Source of the DNA: Melampsora larici-populina 98AG31
Lineage: Eukaryota; Basidiomycota; Pucciniomycetes; Pucciniales; Melampsoraceae
Direction: 5' to 3'
DNA length: 64,000 bases
Assembly (NCBI RefSeq): GCF_000204055.1
Contig: NW_006768771.1
Location: forward strand, 580,296-644,295
Below are positions 1 to 15,568 of the stretch, piece after piece. The notes beneath the pieces were generated by a model, which was not told the DNA's origin, did not search any database, and was given only the letters and a program-made list of their open reading frames with translations. Both the position numbers and the translations under genes were made by a program. The first letter of the stretch is position 1. Every line of letters begins with the position of its first letter.

Positions 1-256
1 AATCTACGAATTTCAGCCACGTAGGCTCTTTGAAATGGATTGAGATCGGTGTTGAGCTGAACCGTATTGGATTTTGAAGAAACATTCTTCATCAGTTTTC
101 TTTATCTTGAGTTTTAAAGTTGAAGAAAGAGAAACTGACGTCTTTAAATTGAACTCTACCTAGTTCACCTAATTCAGCAACAGTTGGATGAGCTACATCA
201 TTTGGAATGTAGATCTGGACCAGAGACATTGCCTCTGATCGGAGTAGAGATGACAT
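1..256 (-). CDS. VPH1: V-type proton ATPase subunit a (Vph1/Stv1), N-terminal exons, partial
   Basis: This is the 5' end of the 100-kDa membrane subunit a of the vacuolar H+-ATPase, which forms part of the proton channel and the stator. The start at 256 gives MSSLLRSEAMSLVQIYIP, followed by VAELGELGRVQFKD. That is the strongly conserved N-terminus of fungal and animal subunit a. Exon 1 is 140-256. A donor GTCAGT opens an intron of about 83 bp (57-139). Exon 2 (1-56) reads LNTDLNPFQRAYVAEIRR, matching the conserved 'DLN..FQR.FV.E.RR' segment, and runs off the left edge. The eight transmembrane helices lie outside the window. Family identity is secure from the motifs. The paralogue (Vph1 or Stv1) cannot be told from this fragment. 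Confidence 0.9.
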
Positions 257-502
257 CTTGAATGAGAAGTTGAAGGTGTGATTGTAGGTAGAACTTGGAG
301 AATGAAACAAACTGAATTTAAATCAAACCGACGACCAGTCACCAAACTACAAAGTCAGATGTCACTTACTCTGGCCATGTGATATCTAGGTGACATCAAG
401 TCATGACATCAGAAGCTACAACATGCTTATATGTAAATTGTATGTACTTGAGTCCAACTTTCAGTATCACCACTTCGATCATTCTCACCAACAAACCAAA
501 AC

Positions 503-1847
503 ATGAGCCAATCTTCAAGCCTTCCAATCTTACAAAACATAACAAAGGTAAGTAATCATCATAAACTAATAAAATAGAGATCAATAGACTCATCCTATTT
601 GCTATCTTAGTTCAATAGTACGCTCACCAGAATCTTGGCTCAAAACCCAGGACCATATACACTCCAAGGTTTGTGAGGTAGAATTTTATCATTGATCTTA
701 TGGAACTACAACATCAATCCAATCTGATGAACTCTTTTTCTATCTTCAGGTACCAATACGTATTTAATCTCAGGTTCAAAATCTAGTTTTTTAATCGATA
801 CTGGTCAAGGTCTTTCAGCTTATATACCAATCTTAGAATCAGTTTTAAAAGTTAATCCACCAGTTTCAGATATCATTTTAACTCATTATCATGGAGATCA
901 TGTAAAAGGTATTACATCAGTACTAAAATCAATTCGATCTATCAACAAGAAACACTTTGAATCATCATCAGATCAATTCAAAAAACCCAAAGTATGGAAA
1001 TATAAACTCACCAATCCTATTCAAAATTCTTTAATCAAATCAGATGAAGAAGCAATCGATACTGAATTGATTAAAACTTACTTAGAAACACTTGAAGAGA
1101 AAGAAGACTATTTTGAAAAATCATCAATAACAGAAGAGGGTACTACCAAACCTGAATACCAGTATATGAACTGGCTTAAAGATGATCAAATCTTTAAAAT
1201 CTCAGATCAATTGAACTTAAAAATCATTCATACACCTGGTCATACCAATGATTCAATTTCATGTGCACTTTTTTCAAATCAATGTAATCAAACAGAAACA
1301 AAACCCCATCAATTAAATGCAATCTTCGTAGGTGATACTATCCTTGGAGGAAGTACCACAATCTTTGATGATCTAAGTGCTTATCTTAAATCACTAGAAA
1401 ACCTACGAAATTTAATCCAATCCGAAAACTTAAACGGACTCAAAACATCTGATTCTTCTACAAATGATCAAAACACAAGACTTTATCCAGGTCACGGTGA
1501 TGTGATTGAAGACGGATTAGACAAAATCAATGAGTATATCAAACACCGACTCGAACGTGAAAAACAAATTTTAGGATACATAGCCTACGAACCGAATTCA
1601 ACCACTACAGACGAGTAAGTGCGATCAATTTAAACTCAAACCCTTAACATAAACCAAACTAACGAAAGATTTTGTTCGTGTGATTTGTAGACTTATGAAA
1701 TTTATTTATAATGGTAAATTACCTGAAAGAGTGATTCCTGCTGCTCTTAGAGGGTTACGATTACATTTAAAGAAACTTATGGAAGAAGATCAAGTGAAAG
1801 AAATCGAATTGGATCGTTGGACTCGATTAAAATCCAATCAAGAGTAA
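503..1847 (+). CDS. LACTB2-like metallo-beta-lactamase-fold hydrolase
   Basis: A member of the LACTB2 (beta-lactamase-like protein 2) branch of the MBL-fold superfamily. Animal LACTB2 is a mitochondrial endoribonuclease, while fungal relatives are annotated as hydrolases, some near polyketide clusters. Exons read by eye: from ATG 503 to about 545; 610-668; 751-1615; and a last exon after the acceptor near 1689, ending at TAA 1845-1847. The second exon ends in NPGPYTLQ and the third opens GTNTYLISG, the typical LACTB2 junction. The metal-binding motif is THYHGDH, close to the classical HxHxDH. HTPGHTNDSIS, VGDTILGG and LYPGHGDVIEDG supply the further metal ligands. The C-terminal exon (KFIYNGKLPERVIPAALRG region) matches the family's helical tail. 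No mitochondrial presequence is obvious, and no neighbouring pathway genes are seen. Confidence 0.85.
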
Positions 1848-3183
1848 ATTCATCAGGTCTGATGAAATCTTTCCCTTACTGCATTAGAGACTTTTTAAAT
1901 AATTTTATTTATCATGCTTTCCTGAAGACATGTTGGTTGGAGTACATTTAGATTTATAGACTATGTATCAATCTTGTATACTTATTTACATATGTTTTAA
2001 CAAGTTTCTATAGCAAAGCAAAATCTACATTTGGTGAACGCAGATATATGTATGAAAGTCCACAAGTGAATTTCAGTTCACAAAATTGAATGTCACTTGA
2101 ATGATTAGGCCACAAATCTTGAAACTGTTTGATAATGAAGGGATGACATCATCCTTTAATTGTGACACCATTTATGATGCAAAGTTCAAACGATGTAAGT
2201 CCACTCTCGAAAAAGTTCTTAAAATAAGGCTTTCCTCGGACAACCCAGTCCCAAGGGATACCCTTCCATGTTCCCATCATATCACGAATTTATGAATCCG
2301 GAGGGTGGTGCTATTGGGGTGGTATCAGATGGTATCCTGTTTGAACCATATTAATCAGAACAGCGATTTTCCCAAGATGGCAGGCTACGGCACGGCAATA
2401 TGTAACTATGAGAATAGAAGAACATGAATCAAGATTTGAACCAGTTGTTAAGTAGGAGCTTTCAAGTTTTGTGCACATGGCTTTTCTTTGAAGTTGATGC
2501 TAGTGATAGGTTTAAACAATTCAAGAGAGAATGAAAAATTCCAGGATGTAATTACAAACTCTGAAAAGAAAGGACGGTCAAAACAACTGTTTGTTTCGAG
2601 ATGTTTATCTAGAGTTGGAATTGGTCTTTTAGAAAAGATGTTCATCACATTTTGAACCAAACTCATGGCTTTGGGGGAACCAAGCATATGTAAAATGCAA
2701 GTTACCCCAAATCAAGTGATCAGACTGCTCTGCTCTGCTGACTGTTGAGTTGAAATTGAAGTTGAACTGCAGTCTGTTGGACAACTTTCCTTTCCTATGG
2801 GCAAGAGGGTTTAAGAATCTTAATTAAATTAAGATGATTGTAAGTACACAGCTTTTTGATAAAACCCTTAAGTTAATGGTGTAGATACTTAAGGATATGG
2901 GATTGAACTAAATTGAGTTTAATTTAGTCATCAATTGAGATCTCTTGAATGAAGTTGAATTTGAAAAAAGTTTAAAATTCAATTTGATGTTGATTTGATT
3001 TTGATTTTGATTTGATTTGATTTGATTACTACGCTTTTACTACGTATATCAGCGTAGATCGGATTGGATTGGATTTCGAATTCCTCAAAACCAATTCCTA
3101 TTTCCTCTTTACCATCATCATCTTCATTACCATCAACACTCAAGCTCAACAATCGAATTCAAATCAATCAATCAACCCTCAGG
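1848..3183. other. Intergenic, no gene recognised
   Basis: This spacer separates the MBL hydrolase and the HECT ligase genes. Short open frames here show no conserved motif and no splice-consistent model. From about 2990 to 3030 there is a simple TTTGAT-type repeat just upstream of the ligase start, probably in its promoter or 5' UTR. An in-frame upstream ATG at 3064 could extend the ligase, but family comparison favours the ATG at 3184. Confidence 0.6.
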
Positions 3184-6565
<3,382 letters not shown>

Positions 6566-7459
6566 AAATCTCCTTGGCACTGCATCGTCTTCAAGACTCA
6601 TTCTCAAGAATTGCAAGGAGGGATTAGAGTCGAGTGGGAGTAGGCTGTATGCGGACACGGAAGGAGCAAAATATACATGAGTGTAGTCGGATTGATTTGT
6701 ATTTACGATAGTATGTTGATGTATTTGATTGATCTTACATAATTATATATATTTAAAAACCATATATATCTTATGATTGGATTTTTTTTATTTTGAACTT
6801 TTCTCTTTTGAAACTTTTTTCTCGATTTTGATTTTTTACCTCATCATTTACAGAAATAAAAAACTGTTTTTTTCATTTATATTATCTTTTCCTACTTTTA
6901 AAGCATTCATTTATTATCTTCTTTCTCTTTCTTTTATATACTTCAACTTTTTCTCACAGAAGAATTTTTTTATGAATATTTTCTTTGTTGTTTGTTTGAT
7001 AGATAGAAATTTATTTTTCTTATTTGATTTGTTAGGTTTTGACATTACAATTTTTTTTAGTTTGGTTTACAAATTTTTTGAATCCTTTGATTTCCAAGTT
7101 CATATCAAGAACTTGTTGCATTGGGAATCAGGTTCAGGAGATGATTGAGGTTTGGGGATATATGGATATTGAATTTGAATGTGGTTGTGGTGATTTTTTT
7201 GTTCTATCAGCTTGTTTTTTTGGTTTGGTGATGAGTTGATACAAATTCAATCAAGCAGGAAGAACTTGAAAGGTCACCAAAAAAAATAAATTGAGAAAGA
7301 AAATACCAAAATGACCAGGATTGTTTGTCTATGGTGTGAAGTGCAATCCATTATATATATAGACAAAGAAAAAGTTTGATTTACAAGTCTGAATGTGCTG
7401 TAGAACCAAGGCTAACTTTGACACTCAAATAATTTCCGCCTGAAAAAATGATTGCATTT

Positions 7460-7682
7460 AATTATGGTGTTCAAACATGTGCAAGAACTGTGCAAGACCA
7501 ACGTGCAAGATCTGTGCAAGATTTCTTGCACCAATCTTGCACATTAATTGTTTTGACAACCCCAGTTATTGTGTTCTAACTGGTGCAAAAACTGTGCAAG
7601 ACCAACATGCAAGATCCGGGCAAGATCTGTGTGAGTTCTATTCATATCTTGCACAGAACTTGCACAACACTTGCACATTTTA
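7460..7682. mobile_element. MITE-like element, GTGCAAGA family, copy 1 (right end lost)
   Basis: It begins with AATTATGGTGTTCAAACATG, the same terminus as the copies at 23116 and 37380. The interior carries many GTGCAAGA motifs and their complement TCTTGCAC in both orientations. The TTTTGACAACCCC core is shared with copy 3 at 37380. The expected inverted terminus (CATGTTTGAACGCCATAAAT) is missing on the right. Confidence 0.65.
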
Positions 7683-8073
7683 ATTTTGAAAATGCATCAA
7701 ATAAACAAAAATCCTGATTTAATCCTGAAGAATGATGATTTAATGCATTTTCAATTGTTTGGTGCTCTAAATGTAATCAACTTTTCACAAGTGAAAGTTA
7801 CTTTATCTTGGCAGTGACAGATGCTTTAATCAACAGTTTTATGTCAAAATTAATGTTTTAGGAGGATCAAGCAACTTTTTTGGTTTTTGATAATTGAACA
7901 ACTTTGAAATACATACCTGTTGTTGTATAAAACTCTGTCAAAAAAGAATCTACAACAATGGTTGGGCCACCAAAAAAAAGGAAATTTGTTTCTTTTTTTT
8001 TGAAATCTGCCCTGTTTGATTTCCTTTGAGATGATTTCAGACATTGATAATTTCAATTGCTCATCAGGCAACT

Positions 8074-8175
8074 CTCCAAAGAAGGAATGAAAGCATAGGG
8101 ACATTGAAACCTATAGACCAAACACTCCAAAGAAGGAATGAAAGCATAGGGACATTGAAACCTATAGACCAAAGA
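8074..8175. repeat. Tandem duplication, 51-bp unit, two copies
   Basis: The segment starting TCCAAAGAAGGAATGAAAGC is repeated with a period of 51 bp, starting at 8075 and 8126. The two copies are essentially identical, so the duplication is recent. It is not in a recognised gene. Confidence 0.85.
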
Positions 8176-8906
8176 CACTGAAGATTTACCATCTCAAGTA
8201 AGAGGTAGTTTTCAACTCTTTGACTTCAAGTTCCTTGTGTTTTCTTCTAAAGTTGAAGAGACACTTACTTTGAACAATTCAATCAATCACATTGTTCAGG
8301 ACTGCTGATCATTGAGAAAGTGGCTGGTGTTCATAATTAAACATCTTGGAGCCTCAAAATCCAACCTTTTTGGTCAGTAACCTACTGCCAAAAGTTGGTG
8401 AAAATCAAACCTTTTTTGGTCAGTACCATCTGTAGGGGTATTCCAGGATCCTTATATTGCTTGTATACATGTCTATCATCACAGAAGCATTTCAATAAAA
8501 CAAATTCTGTAAGAAACATTGCTAGATGGGGTCACAGTTGAGCTACTTTATTCATCATGGATCTAACCGGCTTAGTTTATGAATTCTAATCCCATCAATG
8601 GGTTGACATATTTTCTGCTCATCAAAATTCTTGTATACTTGTGCAATCCATGTTGTTGGGGTATAAATCACATAATCTTGTGACATTCACAACTTGGTGT
8701 GTCAGCATTACACAAAGCTTGATCATACATGAAGTATTCTTATCATCTTGCACAGTGCCAAAAGTCTAGATACAATGCTGTACCCTACCAATTTTCTTGG
8801 TTTAGTATCACTATAAGCAGTTGGCCCCCAGCTGCCACAATAAATAAAGATTTGCAGATTATATGAAAATGGAAAAAACTGCAAACCTAGATACAGTAGT
8901 TTAAAG

Positions 8907-9153
8907 AATGTTTGTCACAATTTTTTTGCCATGCTAGGGGCACAAGCTTTGTGGTTGAGCATTTTTAACTACAATTGAATGGTGATCTAGATCTTATCTG
9001 AATCAAGCTGAGCCCACACAGCATCAGCTTTGGATACTGCTTGCAGGCTTCTTGCTTTGTTTTCTGAATCTGATTATGCTTTGGCACCACTTTTAGTTCA
9101 AAACACTCAATCACCAGGCTTCCCTGCTCAACAAAAAAATTGTGACAAACATT
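8907..9153. mobile_element. MITE with about 22-bp terminal inverted repeats
   Basis: The left end AATGTTTGTCACAATTTTTT (8907) is matched as a reverse complement by AAAATTGTGACAAACATT ending near 9153. The length is about 250 bp with no coding capacity. The target duplication is not clear, so the superfamily is not assigned. Confidence 0.6.
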
Positions 9154-9891
9154 TTTAGAACTGGTGTACTTTCACAAGCCCTCCAAGTCAGTTGTGCGGC
9201 TATTTTTCTCAGCTTGAGCACATGGAGGTGCCAACCTCCTGGCCCAATTTGTGCAAAAGAGAGGGTGTACACAGTGTTCAGTGCCAAAATCTTTCTTAAG
9301 AGTGCATTTTGACCAAGAGATAACTATGTAAGAAACTGATTTATAGGATATTGGCCAAGGAGAAAGTAGGTCATCCATATAAAATTACAGTAGATTCAAA
9401 GAAGACAGCAACACTGTTTTGATTTTGTTCACAAACAGAAGAACTGAATTGAAATATCAATCTGGTGAGTGCACAGGATCCGCCAAAAATCCTTCTTTAG
9501 AAATCACAAGCTTGTCAGTGAGTACAAAAACTTTGACATCAGCCTCAGTCATATCTTTCTCCAAAGAGGTGCTTGTGTTTTTTGTATTTGTTGGCTGCAC
9601 CAAGACCAATTCCTGTCTCTCACTGGCTGCAAAATCCTATCACATATACTTGTGCATATCCCCTCTTTCTTGAGGCTGTTCTTTGTGCAGGAGCGCGCAA
9701 GCCTGTGTAAGCACTTAAGCGCCACCGCTTGTGCACCGCTGTCCACCGGGAAGTCACAGGCATGGAGATTATGATGATTGCTTTTACATTACAAATAGCG
9801 CTGACATTATTTTTTAAATAGACAGTCTTGTTACATGATTAGGTGGTTTGAAGACCCTTCATACCCATATTAAGAATATGGATCATCACAA

Positions 9892-12700
9892 TCATTTTGA
9901 AAGGTACTCATCTATCACTTTCTTCATGGCGCATCTCATCACTGGACTAGTAGGAAGTACCGCCGGCATGACTGCATTCCTTTCTCCAGGATGATCCCCA
10001 ACGTCTGGGTTAACGCATCGGGTCCATCTGAGGTCTAGGATTCGGCCTCGGATCATCTCATCCACCGCATTTACCCCAATTTTTCTACATAATCCGAAGT
10101 ATGGCATGGTCCGATATCCAATTGCTTCTGGCTGGGGTGGACGGAAGTCAGGATACTCGGGTTGCGAGTCAGGCTCTGCCTCTATTGGCCTCGTCAAAGT
10201 TTGCATGACGTAGAGAAGGTCACTTGCTGAGAAGGAAGTCGGTTGATGAAGCTCTGTTCCCTGGTTATCAGCACCATCCCGAGACAACGGATCAGAAGTG
10301 AGAATTTTAGAGTCAAGAGCCAATACTGGGGCATCCAGGCGGACTGTTGAGATTCTATAAGAGGTCTCAAAAGTGCCATCACTCACAGGATTTGCTGGGT
10401 AAATTTCCAGACGATTTCCGTCGGGTGGGTTGTGATTTTGTTCGGAATTAACCAGATGATAATGCAATAGGGCATACGCTTGTAAAAATTGCGAGGATTC
10501 CTCCGGTCTCAAAGTCCCACCAGAATTCACTGTCAAATGTGTCCAGTAAGAAGTTTAAAAGTTGCGGGCTGAATGACGTCAAAGAATGCATTTGGAGGAA
10601 GTTAAGGTATGGCCACTCACAATAATCTCCCACAAAACCTTGTAGATGAGCCAATTTACCGCCAAAGGTCTTATATACTGTCTCAAACTCAAGATCATAT
10701 CCATCCGGATGTCTTTTGGTATCTGTATCAGTCTCCTCTGGCTTCAAAATCAAATCCCCTTGCTTTCCCCCTCTAGCATCATACACTGGTTGCTGGTCTA
10801 ATTTTTTCTTCAAGGTTCCGATCAGATTTTCGTTGAAGTATTGTTGGGCTTCAGCCTTGCAAGGATCGCCGACGGTGATGATAGTACAATGTGCGAGTAC
10901 GTTCATCTCACGAAGCCAATACATATAGAACGGATCAGATGTAGCATGGATGACGTGACATAAGCGATCTGAAATATTTTGAATGTGTCAGTGTGGGGTC
11001 CTTTGCCTGATAATTCTGAGAGGCGGACGAAGTCACCTTGTTTCGTTAGCACCAGTAGAGCATCCAGGATGCATTTCATCGCCTCGCCATCCTTGATCAG
11101 ATTCGGGAGCTTATGAGCCTGCAGGAGAGTAATTAACAAACTATTAGCATTCACTTTTCCACACTGAGTCAAAACTACGGGGAAACGAAGGTTGCAGGCG
11201 CCTGTTGTAATATCAAGACGGATTTCACCTCGTCGAGGAAACTGTTAAATGAAAATGCAACGCACTGTGAATCAATGGGAGGAAGTTTTGATCGAAACAA
11301 GCGAGTTACTGACAATACCGGGACTTTTTTCGTGGGTGGTTTCCAGACTTCTTCTTCCTTTTCCTCCTCCTCCTTCCTCTTCTCGACGGTGGCAGACGCA
11401 TTTTTGGAGTTTGAATCACTTTCAACCTGTTCATCGGGATTTTGAACAGTTCGGCTTTCTTCTAATCCTTTGGGAGGTAGCAGCTTTTCTTCATCTTCCT
11501 CTGCTGCTAAAACATCTTCATCTGTTTCAGATATCAGGCGCTTCGCCTTTTCTGCTTTGACTTTTTCCCATTCTTTCATTGGCTTTTGTGAACTCTCCTT
11601 CGCTTTATCGGGATCATTGGGATCGCTAGGTGTGAATTCCCAATACTGCGAATGAGTACAGCAGACATGGTCATGTTGGGATAACTTTCTACACCGGGCT
11701 GAGGGGGTATCTTACCTTCAAAAGACTACTCTGAAACAGTTCCAACAAGTGAGCAATATCTGATGTCTTCACTTTTGCCCCCGTCTTTTCTATTTTTCTC
11801 TCGACGTCTAATCTAGTGTGCTGCATGTGAGGTGTTGAGTAATTGTCAAACCACGATAGAGGAAGGGAATAGAAATATGCCCACTTTGAAAGCCAAAGCC
11901 TCGGTCTCAAATGTGTCATAGCCTTCAAGCCGACTTGCGAGGTTCACAAAGAATTGCTCCATTTGAGCTGATAGTGAACTGTTTTCGTGCGAAGTGATAT
12001 CCTACCAGTAAGCCGCAGTTTCCGAAACATGCTGGGAAATCACGAGCCAATATGTTGTTGATAAGCGCGATGATATCAAAGAAACTCACAAAAACAAGGA
12101 TGGTAAATCCGCAAAACCTGCGATCCTGAGATCGAAGTGAATCACATGATACCTCTCGTGAGTGAGAACCTAGATGGCAAAACCGAAGTGTAAACCTAAT
12201 GAAAGCCAACTCCACCACGCGATTCACGATCTTTGGACACCCACTTGTCTAAGAAGGGCCGTTTTGCCTACGCTCGTCCCGCCAAAGATGACGGTGAAAT
12301 TCTATCTGACAAACCAGAAGATGGAATTCACATCATCAAACCAACCAAGCACAGAAAGGAGGTTTGTCAAAGAGCGCATATACGTGCCGGAACAGAGCTC
12401 AAACAAGTTTCTAGAGCCTTGATTTCCTTTTCTCGGTGGTAAAATCCAGGCAGTGGTGAAAAGGTATGCTTGGGAGGGACTACGGGTCAGCGAACGATCG
12501 GAAAAGGTAATCGAGTATCGGGAGCACATGGTCAGTAGCGGGAGTCTTCATCGTACATTTCACCAATGAAACGTGAATAGAACTTCTGAAAGCGAAAGAG
12601 CTGGGGACTAACTCTGAGCCCTCTCCTGTTGCTCCAACATCTCTGCTCGAGTTTCTTCTAAAAGTCGTTTAGAATCTGCCAGAGATCTGAGAGTTTCGCC
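9892..12700 (-). CDS. P-loop ATPase (AAA/STAND-like) of a basidiomycete family, with an in-frame stop before Walker A
   Basis: A multi-exon gene for a predicted ATPase resembling the AAA+/STAND 'ATPase_2' class, common in mushrooms and rusts but of unknown role. Exons (minus): 12245-about 12529 plus less certain 5' exons to about 12700, 12090-12169, 11885-11978, 11716-11820, 11314-11645, 11229-11241, 11037-11118, 10621-10968, 9892-10529. Walker A is FGGTSVGKTALLRQ; then come HVIHFDLRIAGFADLPSLF, a Lys/Glu-rich insert (about 11330-11570), and Walker B FFLDEAHKLP, which is rebuilt only by joining across a 13-bp micro-exon. Next are HVIHATSDPFY (sensor-like) and FGGKLAH. The C-terminal helical domain ends AMKKVIDEYLSK. 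An in-frame TAG at 12302-12304 lies three codons before the FTVIFGG strand. Either this allele is a pseudogene, the base is wrong, or the 5' splice model differs. The 5' end is uncertain. Confidence 0.75.
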
Positions 12701-14312
12701 CGGCTTTTGCGAAGATCAACGAGCGCAAAAAGGATGCTTAAGCTCTTGTACTGCTAATTCACTCTAGAAGAACTGTGATGACCCACGTTTGCCAGAATGC
12801 CGATTACTTCACCAATTCCAAAGAACGTACGACATGAAGCAGGTTGATGAGTTACCTTCATGGTCAAAGGACTGATGAGTTTCAAGTTCCGCTCGAACCT
12901 AGCCAATCTGTAGAGAGAAGGGACCGAAATGTGGTTCATGAAGGATGAGGGTAGCATTCTAAATCAAGTGGTGTTGGTTGACGGTCAAGAGGCAATTAAG
13001 ACTCGGAGTCTGGGATGAAACCGTGGGATTCGGATGGGATTGTCGCATTCACTTGGATTCACAGAATATGAGTCGCTCTGGAGCCCGGCTTGACAAACGC
13101 TGTCAGAGTCATACACACCTCACTGTAAACATACCGCAGCAAGGTCTCGTGAGTCAAGCGAGGTAAAGCGAAGAGATTTTGCAACCGCGACAAATGGAGA
13201 AAATTGCATCGCCAACTGACCATGCATTTCTGACCCTTGACTTACATATCAACGACGAGACACCTAGCGGTAGAAGAGATGGGCATCTGCACGGCGTATT
13301 GTGATAAAGACATGTCGGGCTATTCGGATAGTTCCGTTATATGATCTTATCCTTTTTAGACAGGTAACTAAACGACTGTTCTCCACCTTCTTGTGAATTC
13401 ACTTGGCGCAGAAAATAAAGAAAAGAAACCATGGCCTGAGGCTCAAGCCAGAGGTGGTCCACGACTGAAGTCTTATTTCTTTGGTTAAGGAGAACAATCA
13501 TTTTGTAGTGTTCAAAGGGGCCTCCAAATTTCATGGATCCACATTTACTACAGAAACTGACGTGTTCTGGATCTCCTGCACACCAATAATTCTTCGACCC
13601 AAGATCGGGATTTCGAAAGAATTGCCCCATGGTCAACTCCCTCAGAATTAAATCTCCAAAATTGTGAAGACGTATCAAAGTAAACACAATCTAAACACTT
13701 GCCATACATTAAGGAAGATCATACCAAATCATGGTGCCATAGGTGTCAAACGTCTCACCATATAAGACTGTGTAATTCCCCCACACCTGAAGACCCCAAG
13801 ATAGGAGTGCTCATTAAATTTAAGATCCAGTGCCCCAAGAAAGATAGCCCACATAAAAAGCACTTTATATGTTTCAGAAAGACAGCTGCACCAGCAAAAT
13901 GGTTGCCTTGAAGGCTATCATCCCAGGCGCTAGGGGAGGCAAGAGCCCATATAAACGATCTGTGGATCCAAGGACACGTGGTATGGTTTTGTGTGAATAA
14001 CATGTGATATGCACTCATAGCTGTATTTGCATACAGATTTTATTTTCATCCAGGGTTGACAAGGAACGCATCTTACCTTCCTCCTTTCTTAGGTAAAGTT
14101 GTCACATGCCTTCAGTGGTTTTGCTCTGTCATTTTAGATGATTCTTTCAAATTTTGGTAAGGGTCTGGTGTTGCCAGTTCCCTATTTTTTGAGAGCTAAA
14201 ATCTTTTTAAATCGCAATAAAAATTCAAAATTCCATATCTCATTCTATAACATTTTATCCCTCCAGTCCAAACCATGATGCCCATGTTCTTGGGTATCAG
14301 CGGTCAAGATTG
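12701..14312. other. Intergenic or uncertain coding, no gene firmly recognised
   Basis: Directly upstream of the ATPase, 12754-12957 (-) could be a 5' exon (MLPSSFMNHISVPSLYRLAR) followed by a donor GTAACT, but the join to downstream exons is not clean. A minus-strand open frame at 13337-13687 contains WCAGDPEHVSFCSKCGSM, a cysteine-bearing segment that might be an exon of a small protein. A plus-strand frame at 13699-13911 also has clustered Cys and His. Neither has recognisable homology or a clear signal peptide, so I leave them unassigned. Confidence 0.4.
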
Positions 14313-15568
14313 TCACCGGACACATGTTGATTGGGAAAGAATGCTCGCTGATAATGTCAATATTTTTGAGAAGCTAAACATAATTGTATCTTGATCGTGG
14401 GCTGTGGTTACCAAAGCTGCCCAAGCTGCAAAAATCTCATAAGACTTATAGTTGACAGTGATTTGCGCGTGTGACGGCAGAGACAAGTAGCAACAGTAAG
14501 TCACTCTTTGGAAAGAGAGTTTGGTTAGAGCTCTATATATCCTTTGTAGAACTTTTCCTCAGAGGAATAATGCAATGGGCAAAATTGACTGAGTGGTTAC
14601 TTACAGCTGGTATGCTGCCATCCGACGTCAACATGAATAAGTCTACACTCGGAATCTTCTGTATAACCCATGGCTTCTCAATTGTGTCTTTGTCTAAGAT
14701 GCGAGTTCAAAAGGATCAAGTGTTGAAACACCATAACAGGATCATATCAATCAGTCTTTATCCCCAGTTCCGTGCTAAAAAACACCAGTACCAGGCTCTC
14801 TATCATGAATTTTAGGAATGTGTGGAAGTAAAAGCACGTTCAACTTACCTGAGATTTTAGCTACTAATCTTCCAGTACTTGACTCAATAATATCTCCAGC
14901 GATACGATTAAAGCTTCGTTTGAAAACATATCTTTCATATGCAAAATGATTTGCTTCGAGATACCACCTATCTGGCAACAACATTCGAGTTTTGATTTCG
15001 ATATTCAGGCCATTGGTGGCATGGTAAGTATGGTCAAATCCGCACCATCCAAATGCCTATTTTATCATATTTGTATTTGTGAAGATTGCTGTCAGATATC
15101 AGATTCTTGGTAAAAGATACACAAGGCAACATTCAAGGTCAAACTCAGGATGGATAACTCACAGAATCAGATTGCACACTGGGTTTTCCTCGGGTGCTCT
15201 TTAGCGTAAATTGGCTTTCTTTCGGAAGTGGACGTCCCTCATCATCCATAAAAGAAAGAAGATAGACTACATTGCCTTCATAATCATATATTTCAACGTC
15301 TTTGTCTACCCAGTCAAAATGTTTATCCAAAACGAAAATTTCAGAATGAGGTGAAGTATAAAAGTTGGTTTGCAAGTCTGAAAAAAACATCATTTGAATC
15401 ATATCAACTTCTGCGTTCTGGGAAGCTGATCATGAGGAATAGCGAAGGGGCTATTGACAGTGGCAAACCTTTGTGCTCCAGTGAGTCCGCCTCCGCTTTG
15501 CATCCGTGTTTAACCTTCGTATACCCAAATATCGCCATCAAAAGAAACCATTTGGTGTGTTTTCCCAT
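14313..15568 (-). CDS. Predicted secreted protein, possible tubby/LURP-one-like domain
   Basis: Four exons are proposed: 15469-15568, 15163-15377, 14849-15056 and about 14313-14510. The first begins MGKHTKWFLLMAIFGYTKV and has a short basic start, a hydrophobic stretch and a likely signal-peptidase site near HGCKA. The mature part includes FYTSPHSEIFVLDKHFDWVD, VEIYDYEGNVVYLL, GFDHTYHATNGLNIEIKTRM, YERYVFKRSF and GRLVAKIS. Alternating beta-strand segments with 'D..G..V' turns recall the tubby-like C-terminal/LURP-one barrel. That fold call rests on pattern only. Introns have GTGAGT, GTAAGT and GTTTGC donors. The last junction is the weakest. In a rust, a small secreted protein of this kind would be an effector candidate, which is inference. 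Two regions of repeats and unassigned DNA flank it. Confidence 0.55.

Larger units (their letters stand above)
6566..9891. other. Intergenic, AT-rich, with small repeats
   Basis: About 3.3 kb lies between the HECT ligase and the P-loop ATPase. The first part (6777-7150) is extremely T-rich and gives only Phe-rich, low-complexity frames, which I do not accept as genes. The rest holds a TGTGCAAGA-type repeat element (7460-7682), a 51-bp tandem duplication (8074-8175) and a MITE (8907-9153), listed separately. No conserved protein motif was found on either strand. Confidence 0.6.

Noticed and set aside
2101..2687. Short frames between the MBL hydrolase and the ligase
   Set aside because: No conserved motif, no splice model, on both strands by chance.
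3064..3183. Upstream in-frame ATG of the HECT ligase
   Set aside because: The extra N-terminus is low complexity, and Rsp5-family proteins begin immediately before the C2 domain, as the ATG at 3184 does.
6777..7148. Long Phe-rich open frame after the HECT ligase
   Set aside because: It comes from an extremely T-rich stretch, has no conserved motif, and the composition explains the missing stops.
7460..7682. CRISPR-like array because of regularly repeated GTGCAAGA units
   Set aside because: The units are too short, occur in both orientations, have no spacers of constant size, and the host is a eukaryote.
13337..13911. Cys-bearing frames as small secreted effectors
   Set aside because: No signal peptide could be attached and no splice model was clean.
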